Assembly (NCBI GenBank): GCA_963585895.1
Contig: OY757916.1
Span: 21,565,560-21,629,559 of the forward strand
Direction: 5' to 3'
DNA: 64,000 nt
Source of the DNA: Sepioteuthis lessoniana
Lineage: Eukaryota; Mollusca; Cephalopoda; Myopsida; Loliginidae
Part shown: piece after piece, positions 22,956 to 33,279 of the stretch
How positions within the stretch are numbered: the first letter of the stretch is position 1
How the letters are laid out: the number at the start of each line of letters is the position of its first letter
Program-made: the position numbers and the translations under genes
The notes under the pieces: model-generated
What the model saw: only the letters and a program-made list of their open reading frames with translations
What the model was told of the DNA's origin: nothing
Database searches by the model: none

Positions 22956-23512
22956 TAACAAGTCTCCAAATTTAGAAGACTAGTAAATATACCACGGTAG
23001 CAATATCTCATCAAATGAAAATTATATAAATATACGCATTGTTCAGGCATGGACTACTATTGACAGGGTAACGATCATATGGAAATATGATCTACTTGAT
23101 AAAACAAAACGGGAAGTTTTCTAAACTGTAGTCATGTGATTAGTACTGTGTGGTTGGACTACTTGGACTTTGGTAAAATGTTTTGCGGAAAAGTTAGATG
23201 AAAACTACACAAGAATGCTGTGTGCTATTCAGAACAAATCCTGTCAGCAGGACCCGAGGACAGAGCCGGTGTATGGCCACTTACCTCCCATCTGGCAAAC
23301 AAGGAGGTTCTCCTATGAACCATTATACAGAGACACATCAGTGTTGGCCGACCAGCTAAAACTTACATTCATCAACTATGTGCAGACACTGAATGTCGTC
23401 TAGAAGACTTGCTAAGTGCGATATCCGATCAGGATGGATAGTTAAAGAGAGTCAACGGAATCCATGTTGTTGGCACCCATTGATGATAATGATGATGATG
23501 GTGGTCCTTGTT
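22956..23512 (+). pseudogene. LINE L, 3' third of the ORF, degraded
   Basis: Plus strand reads GSNISSNENYINIRIVQAWT, DRVTIIWKYDLLDKTK, WTTWTLVKCFAEKLDENYTR, MLCAIQNKSC and, frameshifted, DQLKLTFINYVQTL, ending near 'gatgataatgatgatgatgg'. This is the same region as in the copies at 2696-2952 and 6436-7000. The stretch 23170-23403 stays open but is interrupted upstream. Confidence 0.75.
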
Positions 23513-23755
23513 AGATATAATACTGTTTACCTACATGGCAACTCATGTGGGTCATGTTAATCTTTTGATTGCTGTGTTTATTATCATCTATAGAAGCCAC
23601 CCCTGTACATGAGCAGCAGTAGTTCCCCGATCGAACTATTTGATCCTTGCCGTTGAACCGTAGGATTTATACGCCCAGGACCGGGTTAGGCATTGTGTTG
23701 AACCATCAAGGGGTTTATCCGCTCGCCTTTACGTCCACCATGCTGCTTCCCATGT

Positions 23756-24051
23756 CTTTCATTAAAAAGTCCTGGAGGCAGCACCCCACAAAGCAGAAGC
23801 TGTATGGCCACTTAACACCCATCACGAAAACTATCCTAGTTAAACGAACCGACATGCAGGACACTTCTGGAGAAGTAGGTACGAACCAATAAGTGACATA
23901 CTCCAGTGGACCCCTTCACATGGGAGAGCAAAGGCAGAACGACAAGCAAGAACCTATATACAACAGCCCTGTGCGGATACAGGATGTAAGCAATGGATGA
24001 TAGAGAAGTGTGGCGGGCGAGAGTGAGGGAGATCCGTGCTGGTGGCGCGAC

Positions 24052-24083
<32 letters not shown>
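23756..24083 (+). pseudogene. LINE L 3' end with (GAT)n tail
   Basis: Encodes KKSWRQHPTKQKLYGHLTPI and TKTILVKRTDMQDTSGEVGT, then in another frame GRAKAERQARTYIQQPCADT, ending 'gcgacatgatgatgat' with about ten GAT units (24050-24083). It is 5' truncated at 'attaaaaagtcctgg'. It lies 240 bp from another copy in the same orientation. Confidence 0.82.
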
Positions 24084-24623
24084 AACATTGCAGCCATTTT
24101 GGGGATATTGTTACGTGAACGCATCTAAAGCAAGGTAATTCTGAAGCAGAGTGGTGTGAATGACGTGATCGTGAAGTACTTTGAGCAGACGTTTGGCTGG
24201 GACGGACGAGTCACAATATTCCCAGACAACAGTTGAACCAGTTCAGTTTTCGAGTGGTATCCGAGAAACCAGAAACGATGTCTTGGAATACCTCTACGAC
24301 CACGGGAAGATAAAATCGTCTAGCGATTCTGGTCCATATGTAAGAACAGGAGAAGATCAAGAACGGAATAGAAGCGCATTTTGGCCACCAATGTGAAAAA
24401 TGTCAGATAACCTGACCAATGACGAGGTAAAAAAGGGATGTATTTCCAAAACCACTTTGACAACATATACATCAATTTATCAAAATTTTAGCGGTTGTCA
24501 TTATTTTTGTTGAATTTCTCGCATGATTCATTTTTTCAATTCATAAAATTTCAGTGTATTAAAAACTTTGATTTTGACATATAGATTAAGCTTTGATATC
24601 AATTCAAATAATTGATTAAGCTT
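24084..24623. other. No gene recognised
   Basis: A 71-codon ORF (24181-24396) has mixed composition but no motif I know and no supporting context. The rest is AT-rich. Confidence 0.35.
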
Positions 24624-25024
24624 GAGAATTAATTTTTTATTTATTGCGGACTTTTTGTCCTCATCTTGGTAGTTTCTGTGTTGTTTCTTCTTCACTACGT
24701 TTCGGGGCCCGTTGAGTCTTTATGGTTCCAGGTGAGCATTGTCAGAAGATAGCGGTTTCAATTCCTACCCAAGTCGGCCAGAGGTTTACTTGGTCAAAAA
24801 CGTGGTGCGATAGACAACAACTATGGAAGGCAGTAATTACTGGGGATACGGTTACAAGACTCAGCATTCCTATCCGAGGTCGCTGTAAAAAAGAAGGCCA
24901 GAGGTGAAATTTGGCCGAAACGTAGTGAAAGAAGAAATAATACAAAAAACTACTAAGGTGAGGACAAAAAGTCCGCAATAAATAAAAAATTAATTCTCAG
25001 ATTAAGAAGCCTCATCTCAAAAAT
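24624..25024 (+). mobile_element. SINE F (tRNA-like head) with inverted tail piece
   Basis: An ~82-bp inverted piece of the tail (24624-24705: 'attgcggactttttgtcctc', 'cactacgtttcgg') lies head-on against a sense SINE F at 24707-25024. The SINE part has a B-box-like 'cggtttcaattcctaccc', body 'caacaactatggaaggcagt', 'tggggatacggttacaagac', 'gaaatttggccgaaacgtag', and end 'ggacaaaaagtccgcaataa'. The 3' end contains the small hairpin ggac-aaaaa-gtcc. The two ends give the false look of terminal inverted repeats. ORFs on both strands are by-products. Confidence 0.75.
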
Positions 25025-25134
25025 GCTTCCCATAGATTAAGCTTGTATGAGAGTAAATAAAGGATTGTAATCCGACAATATGTAGAAAAATTGATAACAA
25101 GTTAATCCAAGTGGGAGGAGAGATTTATTGAAAA

Positions 25135-25179
25135 GTCGACACTATAGCGTTTCAGTTCTATTGAACCATCATCAGGACC
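25135..25179 (-). ncRNA. Candidate type I hammerhead ribozyme
   Basis: On the minus strand: stem I strand GGUC, core CUGAUGA, stem II GGUUC-aaua-GAACU, core GAAA, stem III ACGC-uaua-GUGU, cleavage position C, then GACU closing stem I. All conserved core bases of the hammerhead consensus (CUGANGA, GAAA, NUH) are present. Predicted cleavage lies between 25138 and 25137. Stem I has four pairs including one G:U before an internal loop, and stem III has one G:U. Activity is unproven. Confidence 0.6.
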
Positions 25180-25426
25180 ATGAGAGGTGATATTAGCAAT
25201 TTTAAGTCAACGATGGATGTTTAAAAATGCAAAATACAAAAACCTAGGGGAAAAAATTTTTCATAAGAAAAAGTTGGCCGTTTAATTGGTGTATCATCGT
25301 TTGTTGTTTTAAATTACGTCATTTGACTTATTAGTAATATTGTGTAGAATTTTCCGCCAGGTTATTTTTTTTTTTTGCATTTTTAAACATCCATCGTTGA
25401 TTTAACATCCCTAATATCACTCTCAT

Positions 25427-25472
25427 GGTCTTGATGATGATTCAGTTGAACCGAAACGCTATAGTATCGACT
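25427..25472 (+). ncRNA. Degenerate hammerhead copy in the other arm
   Basis: Same layout as the motif at 25135-25179: GGUC, then UUGAUGA (first core C changed to U), stem II GAUUC-aguu-GAACC with imperfect pairing, GAAA, ACGC-uaua-GUAU (one C:A mismatch), C, GACU. The changed invariant core base predicts loss of activity. Confidence 0.5.
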
Positions 25473-25520
25473 TCTCAATAAATCACTCCTTCCACTTGGA
25501 TTACCTTGTTATCAATTTTT

Positions 25521-25976
25521 AAAGCTTGTATATTAATTCAGATGGATTTACGATTGCTACGTAATGGCTTCGATCCCGGCACCCTCGATTGGGGAAATGA
25601 CGGACATTCGCAAAGGAACGACGTAGAGATGACAAGTTAATGTTTATCAATTCTGAAACAAGTCAGTGGGAAAGTTGAAATCAAATGGGCACACATTGAT
25701 TGGCTAGAAGCAGTCACGTGGGATTTGAGTTGGTCAATTCAAGATTTAAATGAAACTGCTCCTCCGATTATGGGCCAAGAGCTTTCAAATAAAAGAGTGA
25801 TTCTTCTCTATTGACCAAGAAAAAACATACGACGAGACCGATTCAAAGAAATATATTATCAACAGAAATGAATTGGAGTGGTTCTTATCATTCCTTCATG
25901 CCAAAGGGATTAAGAGATAAACAACTCCGATACAGACGAGAACATACTCCCCATCCACTGTTCTCTCGTAAAATCA
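25521..25976. other. No gene recognised
   Basis: Mixed sequence without ORFs of note apart from a short one at 25811-26014, which overlaps the SINE that follows. Confidence 0.35.
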
Positions 25977-26212
25977 TTTGTTTCGTTTCGTTAATGGCAG
26001 ATCAAACTTTGTAGGTTATTTAATGCCAAAGCCCGCCAACAAGAAGAACAGTAGTGGTACTATTTAACCCATAACTGGGAGGATAAGGGGGTTCTTACCT
26101 TTCCCAAAGCGATTAGTCGTAAAGTGAATGTTATAGCGCGACTGGAGTTCGAACTCACTTTCTTCGATTTCGTAGTCCATCGCTTAAACCATTACAACAT
26201 AAGGACACTTCC
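25977..26212 (-). mobile_element. SINE C (tRNA-derived)
   Basis: Reverse of the hairpin tail (ggcagatcaaactttgtagg...) at 25996, body 'ctgggaggataagggggttc', 'aatgttatagcgcgactgga', head with B box 'gagttcgaactcac' in reverse and A box 'aaccattacaacat'. A family B LTR is inserted just beyond its 5' end. Confidence 0.85.
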
Positions 26213-26218
26213 TCATAA

Positions 26219-26769
26219 TGTAATATAATGGCTGAGGGATTTCGTTTTATATATCTTGCCTTTGAGTTTAGTTAGGCTGAGAACCTTTCGGCTCAGTGCA
26301 TGGGTTAGTTAGGTGAAAACATGAGCGCTGGTGTTCACACGCGCGCGGAGCGGACGTGTCATTCAGAGATGTCACAGTAAAAATCACAGATAGAGGATAT
26401 GACCAGGGATGTTAGTGACGTCATGCACCGGAAGCGTGGGCTGAGATTTGAGAAAAGTCAGTTAGTGGAGTTCTAGGTCTGAGGAAGACGGTTGACTTTC
26501 GGGGCTCGTCGCGGTCTGACGAATTTGTACGCTACGGGCGCAGCGCGTTAGTTGGGTTGAGAGCTGACGATGTAAAATCAGTCAGCATAGAAAGAATGTG
26601 TATCTCTCTCCTTATGTCGAAAAACCTTTAAACTCAAAGGTAATAAAAAGTTTTGTACCTGAACTAAGAAGTCGTAAGTGTTTTTTGTGTTTCGGGATTC
26701 CTATGTTATCCATATATGAGTTATGAACATTCTAAGTACATTTCACGTATTCTATATGGCTACGTTACA
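26219..26769 (+). mobile_element. Solo LTR, family B, full length
   Basis: 551 bp, TGTAATATAATGGCTGAGGG start and 'ggctacgttaca' end. Exact duplication 'ataa' (26215-26218; 26770-26773). The ends are imperfect inverted repeats TGTAAT/GTTACA. CRE palindrome at 26416-26423, AATAAA signal in 'ggtaataaaaagttttgtac'. Confidence 0.93.
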
Positions 26770-27124
26770 ATAAAATCAGGATTACTTTTAAAGAAGGAAC
26801 TTACAAAACGCGAAATAACGGACATTCTTTTTAAATCACCGCTTGGAACACAAACTCAATTGTATAGTATCGTTTACCTCATAGATAAATACGGGAAAAT
26901 TTATAAAATAACTTCTTTAAAAGCACAAAATTTACTTCTGAAATATCGTTTAGCCTTGTTATTTGCATTTTTTTATCAGACAAGACAAGTTACAAAAGAA
27001 AAAATGTTAAAATAGATAAATTAATTTTTCTTTTAAGAAACAAAAAAAAATCGTTACATCAATTCGAGAACGATAGTGAATTCAGCCAGTTTAGTCTGGC
27101 ATAAGGTAACAGCAATATAGTACT

Positions 27125-27640
27125 TGTGATGGTTGGTTAGTTAGTTGGTTGGGTTATATGGCATATCAACTTTTGCAGGTTATTTAACGCCAAATACATT
27201 ATTATGTAAATAATCAGTTCTATTTTAAACAATTCAGTTTAGCATGAGTACACAGTTTAATGGTCAAAAACATTTCTATTTCAAACTATTCAGTTTATCC
27301 AAACAGTTCTACTTCAGCTAATTCAGTTTAGTATAAGTACAGATTTTGTTTACACGCAGTTAAATGTCAAAACAGTTTTATATTAAACAATTCAATTAAG
27401 TGTAAATACAGTTTCAATGTCAAAAAACAGTTCCATTTCAAATAAGTGAGCTTAGTATAAGCACGCAGTTTAAATGTAAGTACGGTTTCAGTTTAGCATA
27501 AGCACGCAGTTAAAATGTAAATACGGTTTAATTGTTCTATTCAACCCATAGATAGGGCCCTATCAGGTGCTACCATTCCGAGCCAGGTTGGAACTGGGAG
27601 CGATGGCAATTAAGGGGTGCTCCGCATTCCCCAAAGCAGT
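27125..27640 (-). repeat. Family A dispersed retroposon, antisense, truncated
   Basis: Hairpin tail in reverse (tatggcatatcaacttttgc) near 27157, five to six 'attcagtttagcataagta' internal repeats, then 'gggccctatcaggtgctacc' and 'aaggggtgctccgcattccc', after which it breaks off into the purine tract. Confidence 0.85.
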
Positions 27641-27654
27641 ACTTGTGAGAACTG

Positions 27655-28886
27655 AACACAATATACAAGTTAATATTGAGACAGAAAGAGAAAGAGAGAG
27701 AGAGAGAGAGAGTTGGAAAGAAAGTAGGTAGGAGATTAGGGATACTGAGGAAGTAAAAAGAGAGAAGGGGAATAAAAGGAGAGAGAAAGAGAGAGTGAGA
27801 GAGGGAGAGAAAAACGAGGGAAAATAAAAACAATAGTAGAGAGAATTGGAAGAGGAAATGGGAGAGATAAAAAGATGAGGAGAAGACGATGACCGGAAGA
27901 ATGAAAGTAGTAAAAAAGAACGAGAGGAAAGGGAACTAAAAGAAAGAGAGGATGGAGATAGAGACGAAACAGAGAGAAAGGAAAGAAAGCTGATAGGGAG
28001 AGAAAGAAGATAAGGCAGGAAAAAAGAGAAAGAATAGAAGGCTGAAAAAAGAAAGAAAACTAAGAGAGAGAGAGAGAGAGAGAGAGAAACGGGAATGAAG
28101 GCTGAAAGAAAGCGAGAAAGAAAAAAAAAGCCGAAACAGAGAAAATGGAAAGAAAGCTGAAAGAGAAAGAAAGGGAAGAAAACAGAAAAAAAAAAAGAAT
28201 GAACGGAAAGAAGGTCGAAAGAGATTGATAGATAACAAGAGAGAGATAGAGAGAAAGAGAGATAGAGATTAGTAGAGAGAGAAGTAGGGAAAAACTGAAA
28301 ATAGAAAAAGAAAAGAAGACCGAAAGTGAGAGAATAGGTAGAAAGCCGAAAGAGAGTAACAGTAAAGAAGGCTAAATGAGAGAGAGAGAGAGAGAGAGAC
28401 AGAGAGACAGAGAGAGAGAGAAAGAAAGAGAGAGTTGAAAGAAAGAAAAAAAAGACGGCTGAAAGCGAGAGAAAGGGAGTAACAGGAAGTAAAGTTGTCT
28501 CCCTTTAGTCGAGGGCGACCGGAAGGCTCCCTTTTCATTAGCTACTACACCGAGGTGTAGGGGAGGGCGCTACTCCTTTCCCTAGATTGCTCAACTTTAA
28601 CCTCGAAACGTAATTTATATTGCTGAGTGAAAAGCAAGGAGGTATCAAGTACCACTTTTTTGACGTGACCTGGACTGAACCCAGGTCTCCCTGGCCATTG
28701 GCGAACACTCTACCCCCTAAAATAATGCGTAATAGTAAAGAAAAGAGATGTAAGAAAGAAAAAGAAAAGAAGTCTGAAAGGAAGTAAAAGGAAAGAAGGC
28801 TGAAATAGATTGCTCGATAGATAGATAGATAGATAGAGAGAGAGCAGTAAGAAAGAAAAAGAAAAGAAGGCTGAAAGGAAGTAAAA

Positions 28887-28924
<38 letters not shown>

Positions 28925-29133
28925 GGGGAAGAGAGAGAGAGAGAGGGGGAAGAGAGAGAGAGAGAGGGAGCAGTAAGAAAGAAAAAGAAAAGAAGTCTGA
29001 AAGGAAGTAAAAGGAAAGAAGGCTGAAATAGATTGCTAGATAGATAGATAGAGAGAGAGAGAGAGAGCAGTAAGAAAGAAAAAGAAAAGAAGTCTGAAAG
29101 GAAGTAAAAGGAAAGAAGGCTGAAATAGATTGC

Positions 29134-29170
<37 letters not shown>

Positions 29171-29290
29171 CAGTAAGAAAGAAAAAGAAAAGAAGGCTGA
29201 AAGGAAGTAAAAGGAAATAGATAGATAGATAGATAGATAAGAGAGACACAGAGACAGAAAGCTTATTGAGAGAGAAATGAAAGAATGTTA
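27655..29290. repeat. Long (GA)-rich purine tract with ~100-125 bp minisatellite
   Basis: Almost pure A/G on the plus strand over 1.6 kb, interrupted only by a SINE E at 28492-28727. From 28740 to 29240 a unit of (gata)n-(ga)n-cagtaagaaagaaaaagaaa-'gaaggctgaaagg' repeats about five times. All minus-strand ORFs here (rich in F, L, S) are low complexity and not genes. Confidence 0.9.
28492..28727 (-). mobile_element. SINE E inserted in purine tract
   Basis: 'aaagttgtctccctttagtc', 'gagggcgaccggaaggctcc', 'accgaggtgtaggggagggc', 'aggaggtatcaagtacca', and a head ending 'gccattggcgaacactctac'. The part around 'agtctttgatatgac' is shortened ('tttttgacgtgacctggact'). Confidence 0.87.
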
Positions 29291-29733
29291 AGAGTGAGTT
29301 AAGGAACTTCGGTTCTAAGGGATTTTGAATAAACAAAACAGAACCCTATTCTTGTAAAAATACAAATGCAAATGTATAAATTTTAATTGAATCTACTTAT
29401 TCAGATGGGTAACTCTTCAAGAAGAAATTGGGAATCTTCTTGCAAACTTTGGACAGAACAGAACTGTATATCTTACGTTTGATGAGTTTCTCTAAAGCTG
29501 AATAATTGAAACTCCAAAGTCGTTAGGAATGAAGGAGCGTCTCATTCACCATGTCACGTGGGCGGTAAGCAAGACGGAAATTCACAAGGTAAATATTGTT
29601 AACATCATTATAAGCTAAAGGTCTGTCAGTTGGAAGCTGATATTAACGAAGGAATGAGGAGTTGGCAGGTTCAAGTATGTAGGAATACACACACCCAGGA
29701 AGTAGAATTTGGCTTCGTGTATGGCTCACAATC
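29291..29733. other. No gene recognised
   Basis: Mixed sequence following the purine tract, with only short ORFs and no family known elsewhere in the window. Confidence 0.35.
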
Positions 29734-29990
29734 GGGCCATTGGCCTAATGAGTATCGCGTTCGCCTATAGTCCAGGAGACCGGGGTTCAATCCTATGTCG
29801 ATTCATACCAAGGACTCAAAAAACGTACTTGATATCGCCTTGTTTAACACTCAACATTATAAGGTAAGGATCAAGGGTAAAGTGGAGCAATTTAGGGAAC
29901 GAAGTAGCGCCCTTCCCTACACCTCAGTGTTGTAGCTATTGAAAAGGGAGCCTTCGGGTCACCCTCGGCTAAGGTCCGCGACTTTACTTA
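29734..29990 (+). mobile_element. SINE E (tRNA-derived), sense
   Basis: Sense copy: A box in 'cattggcctaatgagtatcg', B box 'ggggttcaatcctatgtc', then 'acttgatatcgccttgttta', 'aaggtaaggatcaagggtaa', 'cctacacctcagtgttgtag', 'aaaagggagccttcgggtca', end 'cgcgactttacttactt'. It is the clearest view of the tRNA-like head: the anticodon arm region reads 'cgcctatagtccaggag'. Confidence 0.88.
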
Positions 29991-30034
29991 CTTATGGCTC
30001 ATAATTAACCGACAGGGCGCTAAATACACCTTAG

Positions 30035-30274
30035 GTTTGGTTTGGCTTGGTTTCTTTGTTTAATGCCAAATCAACCTTTGTAGGTTATTTAATGCCAAAG
30101 CCATTTTCCTAGAAGAACAGTAGTGGTACTATTTAACCCATAGCTGGGAGGATAAGGGGGTTCATAACTTTCCCAAGGGTATATGCCCGAAAGTGAACGC
30201 TATAGCGCAACTGGAGTACGAACTACGATTCCGCAGTCCGTCGCTTTAACCATTACACCGCGAGGACATCCCCA
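30035..30274 (-). mobile_element. SINE C (tRNA-derived)
   Basis: Hairpin tail in reverse at 30058-30095, body 'gaacagtagtggtactattt', 'gctgggaggataagggggtt', 'gtgaacgctatagcgcaact', head with 'cgctttaaccattacaccgc'. Full length. Confidence 0.87.
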
Positions 30275-30375
30275 CTAAATACACCTTAGTATGTCCAGAT
30301 AATACCAAGGAAGAGTTTGGTGAATCTTTCTGATCTACTAACAGGACATGAAATACTTGTGCGTATCTATTAGAA

Positions 30376-30610
30376 GATATCGTAAGAAATAGACACGGCG
30401 ACACGGGTTCAAGTCCCGGACGAAGTTGTTTGCATTTACCATAGCACTAATACACGAGAGAAAGGGATAAATCTAATTAGTCTCCTTGGGGCTTTAACCT
30501 TGATATGGAAACCGGTCTAGGAGAAGGAGAACTTTGAATTTAAAACTTTAAAACTCAACCTAAAATTGACCTTGTGTCATATTTTGTTCGTGCGGATGGA
30601 TAGGTAAATA
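30376..30610 (+). mobile_element. SINE D (tRNA-derived), 5' truncated
   Basis: Begins within the tRNA-like head ('cgtaagaaatagacacggcg', B box 'gggttcaagtcccgg'), then 'catagcactaatacacgaga', 'ctaggagaaggagaactttg', 'aattgaccttgtgtcatatt' and 'cgtgcggatggataggtaaa'. Confidence 0.83.
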
Positions 30611-30671
30611 TACATACCGGGCACTTTTCATTAATATTTTCTCATAAATAACAAATTTTACTTTGTTTTCT

Positions 30672-30920
30672 CGGTGGAATTTAGAATACGCTGACTGTAT
30701 CCTCTGCAGTGGGTAAGACTCTTCTCACAAAATAAATAAATAAATAAAAATAAAAAATACGGTTTGTCTGGCTAATCTGCCGCTGATGATAAGACTCCAT
30801 TTGTGTATATCTTTTAAGTGTAGAGTACTCTTTCATTGCCATTACTTCCAGCTCCACTCTGACATGGATATTTAATACCTGTAGGGTCCCATCTAGATTT
30901 CAAATAAATGTGTTTAAAAA
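30672..30920 (+). repeat. Family A dispersed retroposon, sense, 5' part
   Basis: 'tagaatacgctgactgtatc', 'ctctgcagtgggtaagact', then 'cattgccattacttccagct' and 'cctgtagggtcccatctaga'. Diverged AT-rich internal repeats may follow to about 30990. Confidence 0.7.
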
Positions 30921-30924
30921 TTAT

Positions 30925-32065
30925 TCGTATTCTATAAAACTGTTTACAAAATTAAAAAAAAACAAACAACTACACAAAAATATTAATATGGATGTACAAT
31001 GAACATGGTTAGCAAGCTGGGCTAGCAAGCTTTCGCAAATGAGTTCGATCCTCATTAGGTGCTCCCTTTATGCGGCCTTGTACCACATCTAAGCAAAAAA
31101 GCTTAGTAACTTTCTACAATGAAAGTGATTACCTAATTACTAAGCATAAAATAACCCTTCATAGTTTGACATGTCATTAAAATCCATCCATGTAAAAATT
31201 TTTCTACCAATAAATTTTTTGAAGTTTACATGTTTAAATATTGGACTCGAACCCGCTCTCTTGACCACATTAACTTTATTATCTCCAAGAGAATCTGTGA
31301 GAAGAAACGCTGTGTTTAAAAAAAAGATTGCATATACAAAAAAAAAAAATCTTAAAGAAAAAAAAAACGCACAAAATGATTAAGATGATTTATACGTAAA
31401 CTTTAAAAAAAGCATTTACAATTCCACGCAAAAATGATGGAATTAGCTCAATTAGAGAATCTTCACCTTGTTTTTTTTTATTTAGCAGTAAATAAACGAA
31501 TACCAAATAAGACGCAAAACAATTTTTATTTAGCAGTAATTAAACTAATAAACAGATAAGACTCAAAATATTTTAAATTTAGCAGTAAATAAACTAGTAA
31601 CAGATAAGACGCAATTTTTTTTTTAATTTTCATTCATTTAGTGATACAATTAGTTGTCCGAAGCAGAGATACTTGGCACTTCTTTATCAATCACAAAATT
31701 TATTGGCTTCGTTTCGTTTCGTTTCGGTGTTTTTTTAAATTTTACTTTCCATTTTTATTTTTAATCTACTTTTCTTTCTCTCACCCTTTTTCTGGAATCC
31801 TTTTCTCTCTACCTTCCTTTGTACACGGTTGCTCGCTTCTTCTTCTTCTTCTTCTTCTTCTTCTTCTTCTTCTTCTTCTTCTTGCCATGATTTTGGACCT
31901 GTTTCACTATAGCTTACATTCCTTAATTATTCACTATTGACTGTCTATCGACAGACAAAAAAGTAAGTAGGTAGGTCTATTTTGAAAAAGGATTACCATA
32001 TTTAAATGTACATATATTCATGCAGAACTCCATATTTACATACATACATACATACATACATATAT
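30925..32065. other. AT-rich DNA with tRNA-like fragment and (CTT)n
   Basis: At 31010-31075 'gctgggctagcaagctttcg...gagttcgatcctcattagg' looks like a tRNA-derived head (A and B box), probably a further worn SINE. From 31480 to 31620 'atttagcagtaaataaac' repeats three times at ~60-70 bp spacing. (CTT)~15 at 31838-31880 and (CATA)n at 32038-32060. No gene is seen. Confidence 0.45.
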
Positions 32066-32140
32066 ACGTCAGGGAGGAGTGGCGAGAGAGGGTCAGGGAT
32101 ATCCGTGCTGCCAGCACGATATGATGATGATGATGATATA
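32066..32140 (+). mobile_element. LINE L extreme 3' end
   Basis: 'gtggcgagagagggtcaggg', 'atatccgtgctgccagcacg', then (ATG)n. This encodes only the final WRERVRDIRA block of the LINE L ORF plus the tail. Heavy 5' truncation is usual for LINEs. It follows directly on a (CATA)n run. Confidence 0.8.
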
Positions 32141-32794
32141 TGTGTCTGTGTGTGTGTGTGTGTGTCTAATTATTAGGCATTCTTACTCGAGAAAATGACA
32201 CTTCCTCTATTGAAGTGTTTGCATATTTGTTTGTTTTCACGTTTTTCCGCGCTAAGTGTAAATAAATGCTAAGACTTGAAATAATTCTGTCAAAATCGAT
32301 TTCGTTTCACCTAATTTATTTGGCGGGAAATTGGTGATTTACTCCCACCGCCATTTTGGCATCGGCTGCAAATTTCGCCTCTTCCCAACGGCCCCATACA
32401 ACTCTGGCTAGTTGCCCTTCTTCTTCTGCACGCCCGTTAACGGCCGACAATTAACCAAAGGTCAGTATAAATGACCGCTGTCTCGATATTGGTCACTGAC
32501 AGGTCTTGCATTAAATCAAAAAGGTCACTTTTGCTACTTAGCTACTTATCTATTGTCTACCGGTCAAAAAAAAAAAAAAAAAGAAAAAAAAAAGACGCGC
32601 ATGCGCATAGCTTTTAAAAAATGCCTTTCGTAATGAAACATTTTTATTTATAAAGAATAATTCTCAGTCAATACTTCCATTTATATTATGGAAATAATAA
32701 TAAAATCGCAAATCATTAGAGTTATTGAGAAAAGCGTTTGCAGTTACGTCCTCATTTTTTCTGTTCGTGTTCCAGGAATATTTTCACGCTGTCA
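32141..32794. other. No gene recognised
   Basis: Begins with (TG)n at 32142-32165. Poly-A/GA-rich at 32567-32595. A 62-codon ORF at 32688-32876 runs into a family A copy and is not supported. Confidence 0.35.
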
Positions 32795-33030
32795 GCAGGG
32801 CTTAACATACGCTGTTAACATCCACTGCAGAGAAATAAGAACCCGTCCCCACAAAAAAGAAGTGTCCTGGGTATGACACTAAATTGCATCTGATGCATAG
32901 GCTACAGTTCTGTAGATCTCGGGTGTGTACAGTATTCCTTCATTGACATCAATCCCAGGTCTTGTCTGACCTGGAGTTGTAGTACCTGTTAGGGTCCCAT
33001 CTATAGGTTAAATAGATCTATTTGGAAATC
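32795..33030 (+). repeat. Family A dispersed retroposon, sense, 5' part
   Basis: 'ctgcagagaaataagaaccc' block, 'gtcctgggtatgacactaaa', 'catcaatcccaggtcttgtc', 'acctgttagggtcccatcta', 'taggttaaatagatcta'. A degenerate tail ('ttggcataaaataacccta') is at about 33158-33180. Confidence 0.7.
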
Positions 33031-33279
33031 ATTCGTATTTGATAGCTCTATGAGCAACAAAAAAAAAATGAAAAAAAAAGATAAATCTCTTAAGGAACTG
33101 CTACACGGTAAGATGTAAATAGGAATATACAATGAACGTTATTCCCAAACATCTTGGCATAAAATAACCCTAGACTTTTTGGCGTCTCCTAAAAATCAAT
33201 GAAACCATCAAGTGATCAATCAAAAACATTTTGGCTGTGATGTGATTGTAACCATTGATTTGATTTGATTTATTGGTTG

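Larger units (their letters stand above)
25086..25520. mobile_element. ~435-bp inverted-repeat element with hammerhead-like motifs
   Basis: Arms 25086-25234 and 25370-25520 are inverted copies of about 150 bp: 'attgataacaagttaatcca' mirrors 'tggattaccttgttatcaat', and 'aacatccatcgttga' mirrors 'tcaacgatggatgtt'. The 135-bp centre is AT-rich and non-coding. Each arm holds one hammerhead-ribozyme-like core, on opposite strands. Penelope-like elements and retrozymes are known to carry hammerheads in their terminal repeats. Assignment to either is inference, since no coding sequence is attached. Confidence 0.75.

Noticed and set aside
24624-25000. MITE-like DNA transposon with ~82-bp terminal inverted repeats
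   Set aside because: The right part is a SINE with a tRNA-like head and the left part is only its inverted tail; the second locus (38690-39215) shows the same SINE in a different inverted arrangement.
27570-28538. Minus-strand ORFs rich in F, L and S
   Set aside because: Translation of the (GA)n purine tract; no domain.
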